Below, in pieces: positions 43,686 to 54,100 of a stretch of DNA of 64,000 nucleotides. The position numbers and the translations under genes are program-made. This stretch comes from Spartobacteria bacterium (GTDB lineage Bacteria > Verrucomicrobiota > Verrucomicrobiia > Chthoniobacterales > UBA10450), in the NCBI GenBank assembly GCA_003134765.1, contig PLCM01000029.1, positions 176,023-240,022 on the forward strand, given 5' to 3'. Each line of letters begins with the position of its first letter. Position 1 is the stretch's first letter. A model generated the notes under the pieces. That model was given only the letters and a program-made list of their open reading frames with translations. It did no database searches and had not been told where the DNA came from.

Positions 43686-46600
43686 CTATGGCAGAGCGAA
43701 CACTTCGACGAGTCCGACGCCGGTCCCGCCGTTCACTCCTTGCGCGATCGCGGTGTAAGATCCCGGGGCCAAGGTCGCGATGATAGCTGACTCCGCAGGA
43801 TTACTCGGAGCCAGTCCGCTATTCTGGATGGCGGCCGACTGATCGCTGGTAATGATCCCGCCGAGCTGCGTCGTCTGCCAGTCATCGTTGGCCGCCAAAG
43901 TGCCATTGGCGTCATGAAGCGCGAGCTGCGGATTGGCGAGCGCGTTATTGATCCCGAAGGGGATTAAGGAAGGACCAGTGGCGCGGATGAGTACCCTCGA
44001 GGACTGTCCGACGACAATAAAGCCGCCGATCATGACGTTGTCTCCGGTCTGGATAAATCCGCGAGTACTGATGTTCGCCAGGATCGCTCCATTGTTGGGG
44101 CTCAAGTCATACACTTCCACGGTTGCCACGCCTTGAGTGCCGCCGACTCCCTGCACGATCGCGGTGTAGGTCCCCGCGGGGAGCGTCGCGATGATGGCCG
44201 GCTCCGCCGGATCGGCTGGCGCGGCTCCGCTGTTCTGGATCGCCGCGACTTGATCGGAGGTAATCACTCCCCCGAGCTGGGTGGTTTGCCAATTATCGTT
44301 GGTCGCGATGGTGTTGCTCGCATCGTGGAGTTCCAGTTGCGGATTGCCCATCGCGCCGGGAAGACCAAATGCTGTCAACGAAGGACCCGCAGAACGGATG
44401 AGGAGTGTCTTGGAGGCGTTCCCCTGGATGATGAAGCCGGCGAACAAGACGTTATTTCCGGTTCCCACTTGCAACCGTGTCGAAATGTTACCCAGGCTAC
44501 CGGGTGTAGGTGTAGGTGTGGCGCCGGGTGTAGCGGTTGGAGTAGGTGTAGCTGTAGGTGTAGGAGTCGGTGAAGGTAAGGCACCGCCAAATTCAAACGC
44601 GCCGATGTCACTTACGCCCACGCGGGAGGCTCCCCGCTGATCGGTCGGGGGTGCGTCACCGTTGAACCCTGAATCGATGGCGGGACTTAGTGCGAGCAAC
44701 CCGATGGTATCGGTTGGCCCTCCGTTATTCGCGAGAGAACCAACCTTCGGATCGAGTGGATTTGTCACTGTCCCCGTCTTATCGCCTATGGCAGGAAAAC
44801 CAGTGCTGCCATCCGTTTTGCCAATAAGATTGAATCCCTGGGAACTAAATGGGCCGGAAACATCCGGCCCCCCAGTGCCGGTTCCGTTGTTGCCGGCGAT
44901 GAGTGTGTTCTCTGGCTTCATCGTACCGCCGGTGGTGCTGCGGTGAATTATGCCGCCGCCTTCTCCCGTGCCGTCAGGCCCGGCCGTGTGGCCAGTGCCG
45001 CCGGGTCCACCGACGGCAGTGTTCCCGGTAAAGGTGCAATTCAGCGACATGCATGTGCCTGCGTTAAAAATCGCTCCGCCGGAGCCATTGCCCCCGGGGC
45101 CGCCTTGGCCACTGCTCAGAAGAAGATTGTGGCCGCCGCGACCGCCCTGAGCGGTGTTGCCGCTAAACGTGCAGTTTCGCAGCGTAAGACTGTATCCAGG
45201 GCTGTAAATCCCTCCGCCTTCTCCTGCGCCCCCCGTGGCCGTGGGATTATTGGCATTCGTCGGCCAGCTCCCACCGATGGCAGAGTTACCGCTCACCGTG
45301 CAACCGATCATCGTCAACGCGTAAACGTTAACGATGCCGCCCCCTTGCGCAGCGTTACCTGGAGCGCTGGTGGTAGAGTTGTTGACGATCGCACAATCGG
45401 TAAGCGTCGTGTCGTCCAGGTTGAAAATGGCGGTTCCTGCGTGGGTAAAGGTGAGGCCCGAAATCGCGACCGTTGGATGACCAGAGCCAAAGATTGACAA
45501 GATCTCACTGCCAAAGTTTGCGTCCAGCGTCAGCACTCGCGCGCCCGGTCCCCGCAGGGTCATCGCATTGGTTATGTCTAATGCACCCTGGGTGAGCGTG
45601 ATGGTGCCCCTCACCTGAGGCGCGAACTGGATCGTTAGCCCGCCGGCCGCATTCGCGGTGTTAATCGCATCGCGCAGCGTGCAACGGGTTTCGCCACACG
45701 CGTCGTCGGTGTCATCCAGGGTCGTGTTCACCGTGAGAGTCGTGCCCGTTTGCGGGTGATCCAGCTCGTAGGCCCCGATATCGACATGGCTCCCGATTTG
45801 CCGCGGGAAGCCGCGCTCGTCACTCGTTAGGTTATCCGGCGCGCCCAGCACGCTGTCGTCCCCGCCCTCGATGGCCAGGCTGCCTTCCAGCAACGCCATC
45901 GTCGGCGCCGGGCCGCCGTTACTTTGCGCTGGACCGAGGTGAGGATCGATCGGGGTCGTGCTCGTGCCGGTGAAGTCGCTCGCAATCCAGCCGCGGCCAC
46001 TATCGGTTTGCCCGATCAGGTTGTGGCCCTTGGAGGTAACCGCGGAAAACCCACTGTCAGTGGCGACGTCAGGACTGTTGGCAGCACTATTCAGCGCGAC
46101 GATCGTGTTCTGGATCACGACCGAGCTACCGGTCTCGTAGCTGATGCCGCCACCGCGCCCGGCGCCCGAATTCAGCGTGTTGGCACTGATCGTATCGTTG
46201 ATCAACGTCAACGGGCCAGCCTTTGTGCTATGAATGCCGCCACCGTGGCTTTCAGCTGCGTTGTTGGCAACCGTGCTATTGATGACGGTCAGCGTTGCCT
46301 CGTTCTCTATTGCGCCGCCGTCATAAGATGAATTTTGATAGAAGGTGCTGTTGATCACCGTCACCGTGCCGGGGTTGCTGTTGAAGAGGGCCCCCCCGCC
46401 GCTACCGCTACCCCCGTCGGCAGCGTTCTGGCTTAGGTAGCAGTTAGTCAGGGTTAATGTGCTTCGCACGTTGCGTATGGCCCCGCCGGCTGAGCCGTTC
46501 TGGTTGCTCAAGAGGTTGCCGGTGAAAATGCAATTCGTCAGCGCGACGGTGCTCGTGGCGCTCAGATTGCTGGACCAGGTGACCATGGCGCCGCCCAGCG

Positions 46601-47051
46601 CATTATAGAAGGAGAGCAAACCATTGCTGAAAGTGACGCCGGAAATACTCACCACTGCGCCATCGATCTCCAGGATGCGGAACTCAGGCGTGCCCGAGGC
46701 GCTGCTGCGCGTAATCGTGGCCCCGTTGCCGTTGATGGTAAGAGAATGCCCCCCATCACTCACGATGACCGGCAGGCCATTGGTGCCCTGCAATAGCGCA
46801 GACTGGTCGGTGTTGTCGACGGTAGTGAGCGTGTAGGTGCCGTTGGCCGCCAGGTTGATGACGTCGTCATCATTGTTGGTGTTCCCGGTGTGGATCGCCG
46901 CCTTGAGCCCCGCGACATCTCCGTTGGCGATGTTAAAAATCGCCGCCTCCGCCGCGCCGCCCGTAAGGAGCAGGGCGGCGGAAAAGAGAAAGAGTGCGGC
47001 TTTGTTTCTGACTTTGCAAAACTGTGGAAGGCGAGATGAGATTCGAGACAT
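43686..47051 (-). CDS. Giant secreted beta-helix protein with CSLREA-like repeat and C-terminal tandem module
   Basis: From the ATG at 47051 the protein has 1121 residues; a TTG at 47075 is also possible. It has a signal peptide (KAALFLFSAALLLTGGAAEA), then two beta-helix blocks with GG-x-(I/L) strand repeats. The second begins with a CSLREA-like motif (TTLDDTDDACGETRCTLRDAI). A Pro/Thr linker (PTPTPTATPTPTATPG) leads to the two-unit C-terminal module (GNISTRLQVGTGNN, then ANISTRGFIQTGDN). It is a surface or secreted protein of the beta-helix adhesin type. The module is nearly identical to that of the next gene upstream. Confidence 0.85.
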   Translation of the reverse strand: MSRISSRLPQFCKVRNKAALFLFSAALLLTGGAAEAAIFNIANGDVAGLKAAIHTGNTNNDDDVINLAANGTYTLTTVDNTDQSALLQGTNGLPVIVSDGGHSLTINGNGATITRSSASGTPEFRILEIDGAVVSISGVTFSNGLLSFYNALGGAMVTWSSNLSATSTVALTNCIFTGNLLSNQNGSAGGAIRNVRSTLTLTNCYLSQNAADGGSGSGGGALFNSNPGTVTVINSTFYQNSSYDGGAIENEATLTVINSTVANNAAESHGGGIHSTKAGPLTLINDTISANTLNSGAGRGGGISYETGSSVVIQNTIVALNSAANSPDVATDSGFSAVTSKGHNLIGQTDSGRGWIASDFTGTSTTPIDPHLGPAQSNGGPAPTMALLEGSLAIEGGDDSVLGAPDNLTSDERGFPRQIGSHVDIGAYELDHPQTGTTLTVNTTLDDTDDACGETRCTLRDAINTANAAGGLTIQFAPQVRGTITLTQGALDITNAMTLRGPGARVLTLDANFGSEILSIFGSGHPTVAISGLTFTHAGTAIFNLDDTTLTDCAIVNNSTTSAPGNAAQGGGIVNVYALTMIGCTVSGNSAIGGSWPTNANNPTATGGAGEGGGIYSPGYSLTLRNCTFSGNTAQGGRGGHNLLLSSGQGGPGGNGSGGAIFNAGTCMSLNCTFTGNTAVGGPGGTGHTAGPDGTGEGGGIIHRSTTGGTMKPENTLIAGNNGTGTGGPDVSGPFSSQGFNLIGKTDGSTGFPAIGDKTGTVTNPLDPKVGSLANNGGPTDTIGLLALSPAIDSGFNGDAPPTDQRGASRVGVSDIGAFEFGGALPSPTPTPTATPTPTATPGATPTPTPGSLGNISTRLQVGTGNNVLFAGFIIQGNASKTLLIRSAGPSLTAFGLPGAMGNPQLELHDASNTIATNDNWQTTQLGGVITSDQVAAIQNSGAAPADPAEPAIIATLPAGTYTAIVQGVGGTQGVATVEVYDLSPNNGAILANISTRGFIQTGDNVMIGGFIVVGQSSRVLIRATGPSLIPFGINNALANPQLALHDANGTLAANDDWQTTQLGGIITSDQSAAIQNSGLAPSNPAESAIIATLAPGSYTAIAQGVNGGTGVGLVEVFALP
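44501..44580. repeat. GTAGGT-type simple repeat encoding the Pro/Thr linker
   Basis: Degenerate copies of GTAGGTGTAGGT and GGTGTAGGTGTGG encode the PT linker on the minus strand. Similar stretches lie at 51990-52062 and 62945-62985 in the kelch genes, and a short one around 48152-48180. Such hexamer arrays can slip in steps of two codons. Confidence 0.7.
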
Positions 47052-47119
47052 AGGTGGTTGAGAGGCGATGGACAAAATTTACACCACCATGATCTTCGCC
47101 GGGTCGCTCCAGGCGCCCA

Positions 47120-47197
47120 TCACTCCTTTGAGGCAAAGCTGGCCGCCCAGGTGAAGCCGGCAGCTGTTTCGTCCTTTCCTGCGAGGGCAGAGGTCAT
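47120..47197 (-). CDS. Possible 25-residue leader peptide upstream of the beta-helix gene
   Basis: From the second ATG in the conserved 5' element, the frame gives MTSALAGKDETAAGFTWAAS plus FASKE, then TGA. Its ETAxxFxxAAxFAS part matches the N-terminus of the tail-like protein at 56146-58167 (ETADDFHLAANFASNS). A second ATG in another frame (47207) gives 42 residues ending at 47079. Neither has a clear ribosome-binding site. The main gene starts at 47051. Too short for confidence. Confidence 0.3.
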   Translation of the reverse strand: MTSALAGKDETAAGFTWAASFASKE

Positions 47198-47264
47198 TTG
47201 TGGCCATTCACAGGGGTACTGTCCGAAATCTGGCGCGAGGTTACGCGGAAAGATCGAGATTTCG
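47188..47264 (-). promoter_or_regulatory. Conserved 5' element, copy A
   Basis: 77 bases that differ at only two positions from 54892-54968 and share a 55-base core with 58157-58211. All three lie at the 5' end of large minus-strand surface protein genes. The element contains TTTCGGACAGTAC and an ACAG-N5-CTGT dyad (degenerate here, one base changed) close to ATGGCCACAAA. Role, promoter, operator or 5' leader, is inferred only from position and conservation. Confidence 0.6.
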
Positions 47265-47334
47265 ATGGCCACCCGCGGAAGGCAGGCAGCGTTATTCTTA
47301 TGGGTTTTCTGCCCTTGCGCGAAAGGGACCGCGG

Positions 47335-50300
47335 CTACGGGATTTTATATACTGCCACGACTCCCACACCAGTCCCACCGCTGACTCCTTGCGCGATCGC
47401 AGTGTAACTTCCCGGCGCCAAAGTCGCGATGATCGCTGACTCGGCGGGGTTGCTCGGAGCCAGCCCGCTATTCTGGATGGCGGCGGACTGGTCGCTGGTG
47501 ATAATCCCGCCCAACTGCGTCGTCTGCCAATCATCGTTCCCCGCCAGCGTGCCACTGGCGTCGTGGAGCTCGAGCCGCGGATTGGTGAGCGCGTTATTGA
47601 TCCCGAGCGGGATCAGGGAGGGACCGGTGGCGAGGACGATCACCCTCGAAGCCTGATTAACGATAATAAAGCCGGCGATCATGACGTTATCTCCAGTCTG
47701 GATAAATCCCCGGGTGCTGATGTTCGCGAGGGTCGCGCCGGTGTTCGGGCTTAAGTCATACACTTCCACGGTCGCTACGCCCTGGGTGCCGCCCACTCCC
47801 TGCACGATCGCTGTGTAGCTTCCCGCGGACAGGGTCGCGATGATCGCCGGCTCCGCCGGATCGGCTGGCGCAACTCCGCTGTTCTGGATCGCCGCGACTT
47901 GATCGGAAGTAATCACTCCCCCGAGCTGGGTCGTTTGCCAATTGTCGTTGGTCCCAATCGTGTTGTTGGCATCGTGCAATTCCAGCTGCGGATTGCCCAA
48001 TGCGCCCGGCACGCCGAAGGATGCCAGCGAAGGGCCGGCGGAACGGATGAGCACGGTCTTAGGGGCGTTCCCCTGGATGATGAAGCCGGCGAACAGGACG
48101 TTGTTCCCAGTCCCCACTTGCAGCCGCGTCGAAACGTTACCAAGGCTGCCCGGCGTAGGGGTAGGTGTCGGCGCGGGGCTTACTACAACCGTCTCGCTCG
48201 CGTCACCACACGCAGTGGCAAAGGAGGCACTGTGGGTGTCACCGCTGTAGGTCACGACAAATCGATAGGTCCCGGCCGCAGTCGGAGTAAACGCTGCCGA
48301 GCTATAGGTCCCATCCCCATTCACTTTGGAAACAGAACTGAAGGCAACCGGGCCGCCGCAGGTAGAGTCGTCAGGTCCGTAGACCTTGAACGTAATGAGG
48401 CCAGTGGGGCTTACTCCGCCAGAGAGGGTAGCGGTGTCGGAGATATTTCCGCCGACGGTGGTCGCGGCCGAAGCTGTCCCCGAGATCCCCGTGACTACAA
48501 AAAACGCATTCCGGACCGATTCGATGACGCTCTCCGAGCCGTTTTGGTATCCGCTGCGATAGAAACCGCGAGCGCGGATGTAGATGTTCTGTCCGGCCGG
48601 CAAATTCAAGCCAGTCAGGATCCAGTTATTGCCGGAGGCTGTGCCGCTGCCGAATGCCGTGCCGCTGCCAAGAGGGGTGTAGTTCACATTGTCGGTGGAA
48701 GACTCAAAGGTAACGCGCGTGAAGTGCGGGCTGGCGCCGCCGAGCGCCCAGCTAATGGCGCTTGGTTGCGTCACGGCCAGGTTTTGCAAAGCGGCCGTGT
48801 CGTTGCTCAAACGAGCGAACTGATTGCGCTCCTGTCCGCCGATACCGTCGAAAAAGCCGCCCACTAAAATCTTGCCGTCCGCCTGCACCGCGATCGAAAA
48901 GACGCTATTGTTCGCGCTCGGGTCGAAAGCCGTGTCGAGTGTGCCGTCCGAGAACAGCCGGGCGATGTGGTTGCGCGTGACCGCTCCCCCGCCATTGGGC
49001 GAGAGCGTTGAGAAAAAGCCGCCCACTAAAATCTTGCCGTCCGCCTGCACCACGATTGAAGCGACCTCATCATTCGCGTTCGGGTCGAAAGCGGTGTCGA
49101 GCGTGGCGTCCGAGAACAGCCGGGCGATGTAGTTGCGCGTGACCGCTCCCCCACCATTGGGCGAGAGCGTTGTAAAAGCGCCGCCCGCTAAAATCCTGCC
49201 GTCCGCCTGCACCGCGATTGAAAAGACGCTACTGTTCGCGTTGGGGTCGAACGAATCTGGCGCTCCGGTTGTCGCATCGAGCCGGGCGATGCGGTTGCGC
49301 GTGACTGCTCCCCCACCATTGGGCGAGAGCATTGTAAAAGCGCCGCCCGCTAAAATCTTGCCGTCCGCCTGCAATGCGATTGAAAAGACGCTACTGTTCG
49401 CGTTGGGGTCGAACGAATCTGGCGCTCCGGTTGTCGCATCGAGCCGGGCGATGCGGTTGTGCGTGACTGCTCCCCCACCATTGGGCGAGAGCGTTGTAAA
49501 AGCGCCGCCCGCTAAAATCTTGCCGTCCGCCTGTACCGCGATTGCATAGACATCACTGTTCGCATTCGGGTTGAATGAATCCGCCGAGCCGGTCGTGGCA
49601 TCGAGCCGGGCGATCCGGTTGCGCGCCGCTCCGCCGATGCTGATCGTCCCGTTGCCATGGTCGTTGAAAATCCCGCAGGCTAAAATTTTTCCGTCGGCCT
49701 GCACCGCGATTGCATCTACTTCATTGTTCGCGTTCGGGTCGAAAATGAGGTCGAGCGTCCCATCCGTGTTCAGGCGTGCGATGTTGTTGCGCGGCACGCC
49801 CAAAACGGTGGTGAAATTGCCGCCGATGAGAATCTTCCCGTCCGGCTGCACAGCGGTAGCAATAACAGAGCTGCCGACGGTGTTGAGATTGAGCGTCACG
49901 TCGAGTCTGCCATCTGTTTCCAGCCGCGCGAGGCGGTTGCGCGTCACCGCCGCTCCCCCATTCGGCGAGAGCGTGGTAAAAAGGCCTGCCGCTAGTACCT
50001 TGCCGTCCGCCTGCACCGCGATGGCATTGACACCGTTGCTGGCATTCGGGTTGAAGGAATCAGCCAAGCCGGCAGTAGTAGGATCGAGCCGGGCGATGTC
50101 ATTGCGCGCCTGTCCGCCGATGCTGGTAAAAGAGCCGCCTACTAAAATCTTGCCGTCCGCCTGCACCGCGATGGCATTGACAATATTGTTCGCGTTCGGG
50201 TTGAATGTATCAGCCGCTCCGGTGGCGCCATCGAGCCGGGCGATCCGGTTGAGTGCCGCTCCGCCGATGCCCGTGAAAACCCCGCCCGCTAAAATCTTGC

Positions 50301-51120
50301 CATCGGCCTGCACCGCGATGGCACGGACCTCACTGTTCGCGTTGGGATTGAATGAATCAGCCAGGCCAGTCGTGGGATCGAGACGGGCGATGAAGTTGCG
50401 CGACTGCCCGCCGATCGTTGGCGTCGAAAAACTGAACTGGCCGCCCACTAAAATTTTGCCGTCCGCCTGCACCACGATGGCACGGACTCTATTGTTCGCA
50501 TTCGGGTCCCACGAATCCGCCGCTCCGGCGGTGGGATCGAGCCGGGCGATGGAATTGCGGATCTTGCCGCCAATAGAGGGCGTGCCGTTGCCAAAGTCGG
50601 TGAAATCCCCGCCCACTAAAATCTTGCCGTCCGCCTGCACCGCGATGGCATAGACATCCAGGTTCGCGTTCGGGTCGAAGGAAGGATCAGCCGTTCCGGT
50701 GGCGGGATCGAGCCGGGCGATGTGGTTGCGTGTCGCTCCGCCGATGGTGGGCGTTCCGTTGGATTGGCTGAAAGCGCCGCCCACCAAAATATTGCCGTTA
50801 GCCTCCACCACGATGGCATTGATAGCTCCATTCGCGTTCGGATTGAATGTGACGTCGAGCGTGCCGTCCGGGTTCAGCCGGGCAATGTGATTGCGTGTCA
50901 CCGCCGCTCCGCCGTTGGGCGAGAGCGTGGTAAAATCGCCGCCGATCAGAATCTTGCCGTCCGGCTGCACCACGACGGCCCGGACCGTGCCGTTGACGTT
51001 CGGATCGAATCCATCGAGCGCGGATTGCCCGCGCACTGCTACCGCGGTGCCCGTCAGCAGCAGGGCAACGGAAAAAAATAGAAGCGTAGCTTTGTTGCTG
51101 GGTTTGGATGTTGTTTTCAT
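47335..51120 (-). CDS. Giant secreted delta-60 repeat (beta-propeller) protein with Ig-like domain and C-terminal tandem module
   Basis: 1261 residues, with a signal peptide (KATLLFFSVALLLTGTAVAV). About 14 delta-60 repeats follow, each with the motif A-(I/V)-QADGKILxGGxF and FDPNAN (residues about 40-840), predicted to form one or two propellers. Next is a Ser/Thr-rich fibronectin/Ig-like part (STDNVNYTPLGSGTAFGSGT) and an Ig-like domain with SPTGLITFKVYGPDDSTCGG. A Pro/Thr linker leads to the two-unit C-terminal module. Three consecutive repeats are nearly identical in DNA. The module agrees closely with that of the downstream gene. Confidence 0.88.
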   Translation of the reverse strand: MKTTSKPSNKATLLFFSVALLLTGTAVAVRGQSALDGFDPNVNGTVRAVVVQPDGKILIGGDFTTLSPNGGAAVTRNHIARLNPDGTLDVTFNPNANGAINAIVVEANGNILVGGAFSQSNGTPTIGGATRNHIARLDPATGTADPSFDPNANLDVYAIAVQADGKILVGGDFTDFGNGTPSIGGKIRNSIARLDPTAGAADSWDPNANNRVRAIVVQADGKILVGGQFSFSTPTIGGQSRNFIARLDPTTGLADSFNPNANSEVRAIAVQADGKILAGGVFTGIGGAALNRIARLDGATGAADTFNPNANNIVNAIAVQADGKILVGGSFTSIGGQARNDIARLDPTTAGLADSFNPNASNGVNAIAVQADGKVLAAGLFTTLSPNGGAAVTRNRLARLETDGRLDVTLNLNTVGSSVIATAVQPDGKILIGGNFTTVLGVPRNNIARLNTDGTLDLIFDPNANNEVDAIAVQADGKILACGIFNDHGNGTISIGGAARNRIARLDATTGSADSFNPNANSDVYAIAVQADGKILAGGAFTTLSPNGGGAVTHNRIARLDATTGAPDSFDPNANSSVFSIALQADGKILAGGAFTMLSPNGGGAVTRNRIARLDATTGAPDSFDPNANSSVFSIAVQADGRILAGGAFTTLSPNGGGAVTRNYIARLFSDATLDTAFDPNANDEVASIVVQADGKILVGGFFSTLSPNGGGAVTRNHIARLFSDGTLDTAFDPSANNSVFSIAVQADGKILVGGFFDGIGGQERNQFARLSNDTAALQNLAVTQPSAISWALGGASPHFTRVTFESSTDNVNYTPLGSGTAFGSGTASGNNWILTGLNLPAGQNIYIRARGFYRSGYQNGSESVIESVRNAFFVVTGISGTASAATTVGGNISDTATLSGGVSPTGLITFKVYGPDDSTCGGPVAFSSVSKVNGDGTYSSAAFTPTAAGTYRFVVTYSGDTHSASFATACGDASETVVVSPAPTPTPTPGSLGNVSTRLQVGTGNNVLFAGFIIQGNAPKTVLIRSAGPSLASFGVPGALGNPQLELHDANNTIGTNDNWQTTQLGGVITSDQVAAIQNSGVAPADPAEPAIIATLSAGSYTAIVQGVGGTQGVATVEVYDLSPNTGATLANISTRGFIQTGDNVMIAGFIIVNQASRVIVLATGPSLIPLGINNALTNPRLELHDASGTLAGNDDWQTTQLGGIITSDQSAAIQNSGLAPSNPAESAIIATLAPGSYTAIAQGVSGGTGVGVVAVYKIP
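49169..49600. repeat. 162-bp tandem repeat within the delta-60 gene
   Basis: The word TTGTAAAAGCGCCGCCCGC starts at 49170, 49332 and 49494, a period of 162 bases (54 codons). The three units are almost identical, including the FDPNAN codons, while the outer repeats of the gene are more diverged. This indicates recent unit duplication. Confidence 0.85.
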
Positions 51121-51167
51121 AAATGTTAAGCTGCCAAGAGCGGACGCTTGGCGCGGCAGGATTCTTG

Positions 51168-54100
51168 TTACTGAAGGAAGTAAACCTGGACGACACCAAT
51201 GCCAGTAGCCTCCGGTTTGCCTCGTACCTGGGCGGTGTATTGCCCGGGTTGGAGAGTGATGAGGAAGGCCGCTTCCAGATCGTTGGTCGGTTGCAGACCC
51301 GTGGCTTCGAGCTCCGCTTGCTGGCTGCTGCCGTCGGTCCGGATTTTCCAGTCGTCGTTCTCCACCACGATGGCGCCGTTATTGTCCCTGAGCTGGAGAG
51401 TAGTATCCGCCAGCGCGTTGGTAATGCCGAAGGCGCTCAAAGATGGTCCGATCGCGCGGACTACGGCTCTGACTGATCCATTCTGGATAATAAAACCCGC
51501 AATCATGAGTTTATCGCCCGGTTGAATAAGACCTCTCGTCGCGATGTTAGCGAGCTTCGCCGGCGAACCTGCGCTCAAGTCGTAAGCGTCCACCACGCCT
51601 GTGCCCACGGTGTTACCCGCGCCACGCACGACCGCCGTGTAACTGCCCGGAGCCAGGTTCGCGATGATGGCCGATTCCAGGTCGTTACTCGGTGCAAGCT
51701 GGCTCGCGCTGATGTCTGCGACTTGATCGGCGGTAATGATGCCGCCCACCTGAGTGGTTCTCCAGTTATCGTTGATCGCGATGATCGCATTGGTCGCATC
51801 GTGAATTTCAAGCGTGGGATCAGCCAGGGCGTCGGTTATTCCGAAAGGGGCGAGCGATGGGCCAATCGCGCGCACGATGATTTTCTTGGTGGAACCAACC
51901 GGCCCTTGCACTATGAAACCCTCGATCAACACGTTGTCGCCTGTGCCGACCGGGAGGCGTGTAGAAACGTTACCGACCAAGCCAGGCGAGGGTGTAGGTG
52001 AGGCGGTAGGAGTAGCCGTCGGAGTAGCGGTGGGTATAGGTGTAGGTGTGGGTGTGGGAACGGGCGAAACTGTGACGGCCGCGTTAGGATCGCTGCACGA
52101 AGTAGTGACAGGGTTGTTGTTAACGTCTCCGCTGTAGCTGGCGACGAAGCGATAGGTGCCTACCGCCGTGGGGGTGAAGCCGGAGCTGTAGTTTCCGTTG
52201 CCATTGTTGACGGCCACGGTGGAACTAAAGGCCGGCGCGGCGCCGCAGGTGCCATCGTTAGGGCCGTAGGCTTTGAAGGTAATGCTCCCCGTGGGCGAAT
52301 ATCCACTTGCGAGAATAGCTATGTCGTTGATCGGGTTACCGAGCGTGGTGGCTGGTGAAGCCTGGCTGCTAAGCGTTGGCGTCGCCTGGCTCACCATCAC
52401 GTAGCTGGACGCACTCGGGATGCCGTTGGCGAACACCGTGACCATGGCCGGACCAAGCGGAAAGCCGGTGACGGGGTTCGAAGTAAAGGCGGTGCCCGAC
52501 CACCCCGCGGTAGGGTCAACGGGGAGAAAGGTGGTTTGGGTGGTCTCAATGTTGCGCAACTGAGCGATTGGGTAGCTGGTCGAAGAATCCTGGGTGTTGC
52601 CGCCCGAGGCTTGCGAGATGCCCTGGAAGAGGGAGCCGGTCAGCGCGAGGCTACCGCCCAGTGGGAGGATGGAAGGCGCTGTCGCAATCTGCGGCTGCCA
52701 AAGAGACCGGAGGTATCCCAGCCCGCCCAGGTATAATTCGACACTCTGCAAATACTCGGCGTTCGCCCCGCCGGTGACCAACACGATGTCATCCGAAACC
52801 AGGGTCGCCGTGTGACCCTGGCGTGCGATGTTGAGGTTGCCCGCGGACGTCCATTTACCGCTTCCCGGGTCGTATATTTCTGCACTCGCAAGCGGGCCAG
52901 TATTGTTTCCTTGCCCGCATGCTATCAGCACTTTTCCGTTGGGAAGTAATGTAGCCACTGTTAAATCGCGTGCGGCGGCGAGACTCCCCGTTACCGTCCA
53001 CGTGCCGCTTGCTGGATCGTACAGTTCCGCACTCGCGAGCTCACCGGACCCCTCGTCGGCCACGTTTACAGACCCTCCTGCGATCAACACCTTTCCGTTG
53101 GACAGAAGCGTCGCCGTGTGATTGTAACGCGCGGTGTTCAGGTTATTCGTTACTGTCCAGTTCCCGGTTGCCGGGTCATACACTTCCGCACTCGCGGAAA
53201 CATTCAAACTACGGTCATATCCTCCTGCGACCAGGACCTTACCGTTTGACAGCAAGGTCGCGGTGTGATTCTGGCGCGCGGTGTTCAGGTTGTTCGTCGC
53301 CGTCCAGTTCCCGTTCGTCGGGTTATACAATTCCGCGCTTATGGAGATTGTTTGGAGGCTGCTATCCCTTCCCGCCGCGACGAGCACCTGACCGTTGGGG
53401 AGCAATGTCGCCGTGTGGTCAGCGCGGGCGGCGCCGAGGTTGGAGGTAGTCGCCCTCCATGTCCCGCTGGCGGGATCGTAGAGTTCCGCGCTCGCAAGAA
53501 CGGCGTTGCTGTTATCGAACCCTCCGGCGACGAGAACCTTGCCGTTGGGCAGCGATGTCGCCGTGTGACTATAGCGTGCGGTGTTGAGGTTGCCCGTGGC
53601 CGTCCATTGCTCTTGCGCCACATCGAAAAGCTCCCCGCTCGCCAGAGCGCCGCTGCCGTTTATCCCGCCTGCGACCAGCACATGGCCATTGGCCAGCATT
53701 GTTGCGGTGTGCTCCTCGCGTGGTGCTGCCATCACCGGCGGACTCCCCCAGGCACCGCTACTCGCAGGATCGTACAGCTCGGCGCTGGTCAGATATTTGG
53801 CGCTCTGAATTTTTTGAAAACCGTCGAAACCAGCGGAGAAGAGTATGCTGCCGGTGGGTAGCAGTGTCGCGGTCTGATTAGATCGGGGGGTCACCAGATC
53901 GGCGGTTGCGGTCCAGGCGCCGTTGGCTCCCTGGCCCGGACTGTAAAGCTCCGCGCTGGCTAAAGAATTAGTGCCGTCAGTTCCTCCCGCCACCAGCACC
54001 ATCCCGTTAGGCAACAAGGTCGCCGTGTGATTGTAACGGGAATTGACCGGATTGGGGGTGGTATTCCATGTCCCGCTCGCCGGATTATAAAGCTCCGCTG

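Noticed and set aside
47058..47384. Plus-strand reading frames over the conserved 5' elements (with GHSQGYCPKSGARLRG and GHSQVYCPKSGARLRG)
   Set aside because: They look conserved only because the DNA element itself is repeated. They lie antisense to gene starts, have no signal or start site, and the third copy breaks the frame.
48760..50900. Plus-strand repeat-like frames (ESVVKAPPAKILPSACTAI) in the delta-60 region
   Set aside because: They are the antisense reading of the tandem delta-60 repeats; no start signals and no plausible fold.
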